The notes under the pieces are model-generated. The model was not told the origin of the DNA, did no database searches, and saw nothing but the letters and a program-made list of their open reading frames with translations. Shown here one piece after another: positions 4,301 through 5,311 of a stretch of DNA of 5,311 nucleotides. This DNA is from an uncultured Clostridium sp. GTDB lineage: Bacteria; Bacillota; Clostridia; Lachnospirales; Lachnospiraceae. The DNA lies in assembly GCA_905192625.1 (NCBI GenBank), contig CAJJLI010000202.1, forward strand, positions 1 to 5,311, read 5' to 3'. The translations under genes were made by a program, and so were the position numbers. Every line of letters begins with the position of its first letter. Position 1 is the stretch's first letter.

Positions 4301-5311
4301 ATGAATCGAGTTGAACTTAAGCCAGGAGTATATTCTGTTGGTGCTGTAGATTGGAACATACGTAGTTTTCATGGTTATTCCGCGAATCGTGGTGTAACTT
4401 ACAATGCATATCTTATAATTGATGAAAAAATTACTCTAATCGATGCTGTTAAAGATGTTTTTGCTGATGAACTACTTGCAAGAATTTCTGATATTGTTGA
4501 CCCTGCGCGCATCGACTACATTGTTTCTAATCACGTTGAAATGGACCACTCTGGAGCATTACCAGCCGTTGTTAAGGCTGCCCCTAATGCTACAATTGTA
4601 ACCTCTTCTCCAAATGGATTTAAGGGATTACAAGCACACTATGGAAGTGATTTTAAATTCTTACCAGTAAAAGCTGGTGATACTTTATCTCTTGGAAAAC
4701 GTACACTACAGTTTGTTGGCACACCTATGTTACACTGGCCAGATAATATGGTAACATATTGTCCTGAAGAAAAGATTTTATTCTCAAATGACGCCTTTGG
4801 GCAGCATTATTGCACAAGCAAGCGCTTTGATGATGAAGTAGATTTAAACATTGCAATATTTGAAGCTCAAAAATACTATGCTAATATTTTAATGCCTTAT
4901 GGTGCTCAAGCAAGAAAAGCTTTGGACATTGTAAAAGAATTAGATATGGATATGATTGCTCCTAGCCACGGTATTATCTGGAGAAGTCACATTGATGATA
5001 TTTTAAAACAATACGAATACTATTCAAACGATGAACCAGACGACGTTGCTATTGTTGTTTACGATTCCATGTGGCACTCCACAGAGAAAATGGCTTTTTC
5101 AATCGCTGAAGGTTTTGCGAGAAAAGGACTTACAACTAAGTATTACGACTTAAAAGTTAACGAAATGTCTGACATTATGGCAGAAGTATTGAAAGCGAAA
5201 TACATCGCAGTAGGTTCCTCCACACTCAACAATCAAATGCTTCCAAACGTTGCAGCATTCCTTTGCTACTTAAAAGGTCTTGCTCCTAAGGGTAAGAAAG
5301 CTTTTGCCTTT
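4301..5311 (+). CDS. fprA: A-type flavodiiron protein, N-terminal 337 residues, truncated by window edge
   Basis: Flavodiiron proteins reduce O2 to water, and some reduce NO to N2O, in the cytosol of anaerobes, using electrons from rubredoxin or other donors. The beta-lactamase-like diiron domain spans about residues 1-245 and has every ligand: His78, Glu80, Asp82 and His83 in NHVEMDHSG, His145 in PMLHWPD, Asp164 in FSNDAFGQH and His223 in PSHGIIWR. The flavodoxin-like domain begins near 248 (VAIVVYDSMWHSTEKMA, the FMN phosphate loop at about 255-262) and includes AVGSSTLNN (303-311). Family members are about 390-400 residues, so roughly 60 residues lie beyond the edge. Any C-terminal rubredoxin or reductase fusion cannot be seen. 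The ATG has GGAGG at 4288-4292 with 8-base spacing. Transcription is from the extended -10 promoter upstream, through a long structured leader. O2 or oxidative-stress control is expected from the family but not shown here. Confidence 0.95.
   Translation, partial: MNRVELKPGVYSVGAVDWNIRSFHGYSANRGVTYNAYLIIDEKITLIDAVKDVFADELLARISDIVDPARIDYIVSNHVEMDHSGALPAVVKAAPNATIVTSSPNGFKGLQAHYGSDFKFLPVKAGDTLSLGKRTLQFVGTPMLHWPDNMVTYCPEEKILFSNDAFGQHYCTSKRFDDEVDLNIAIFEAQKYYANILMPYGAQARKALDIVKELDMDMIAPSHGIIWRSHIDDILKQYEYYSNDEPDDVAIVVYDSMWHSTEKMAFSIAEGFARKGLTTKYYDLKVNEMSDIMAEVLKAKYIAVGSSTLNNQMLPNVAAFLCYLKGLAPKGKKAFAF

Noticed and set aside
4147..4359. A 70-codon minus-strand frame overlapping the start of fprA
   Set aside because: It is antisense to fprA and its promoter region, with no ribosome binding site and no recognisable protein features.
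1..5311. CRISPR arrays, tRNA or rRNA genes, insertion sequences
   Set aside because: No regularly spaced repeats, no cloverleaf or rRNA segments, and no transposase motifs or terminal inverted repeats were seen.

Overview
The window looks like chromosomal DNA from a low-GC anaerobic Firmicute, probably a clostridium of the Lachnospiraceae type. The evidence is AT-rich intergenic DNA, strong AGGAGG-type ribosome binding sites, a clostridial-style GMP synthase and an A-type flavodiiron protein typical of strict anaerobes. The genus assignment is inference.

Layout. Positions 1-779 (minus) carry the N-terminal 259 codons of an unrecognised soluble protein that runs off the left edge. Positions 785-988 are a gene-poor gap holding a stop-interrupted minus-strand frame that may be gene debris. 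Positions 989-1513 (minus) encode a small secreted lipoprotein of unknown function. Positions 1514-1683 form a divergent intergenic region with a perfect 9-bp inverted repeat that partly resembles a Fur box. Positions 1684-2217 (plus) encode a stand-alone TipAS-like ligand-binding domain with no MerR DNA-binding half. A bidirectional hairpin terminator (2248-2289) separates it from the convergent guaA gene (2296-3831, minus), a complete GMP synthase with all catalytic motifs and a GTG start. Positions 3846-4300 are a long, very AT-rich divergent regulatory region with several inverted repeats and a good promoter for the plus strand. Positions 4301-5311 (plus) are the first 337 codons of a flavodiiron protein (FprA family) with all diiron ligands, cut by the right edge.

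The two recognised housekeeping or stress genes act independently: guaA makes GMP from XMP, and fprA reduces O2 (or NO) to protect anaerobic metabolism. The left part (lipoprotein, hypothetical protein, TipAS-like protein) looks like accessory DNA. Nothing in the window is clearly a new multi-gene system. The points most worth following are the stand-alone TipAS-like gene with the palindrome in front of it, and the cluster of palindromes and the two-tier leader hairpin upstream of fprA.
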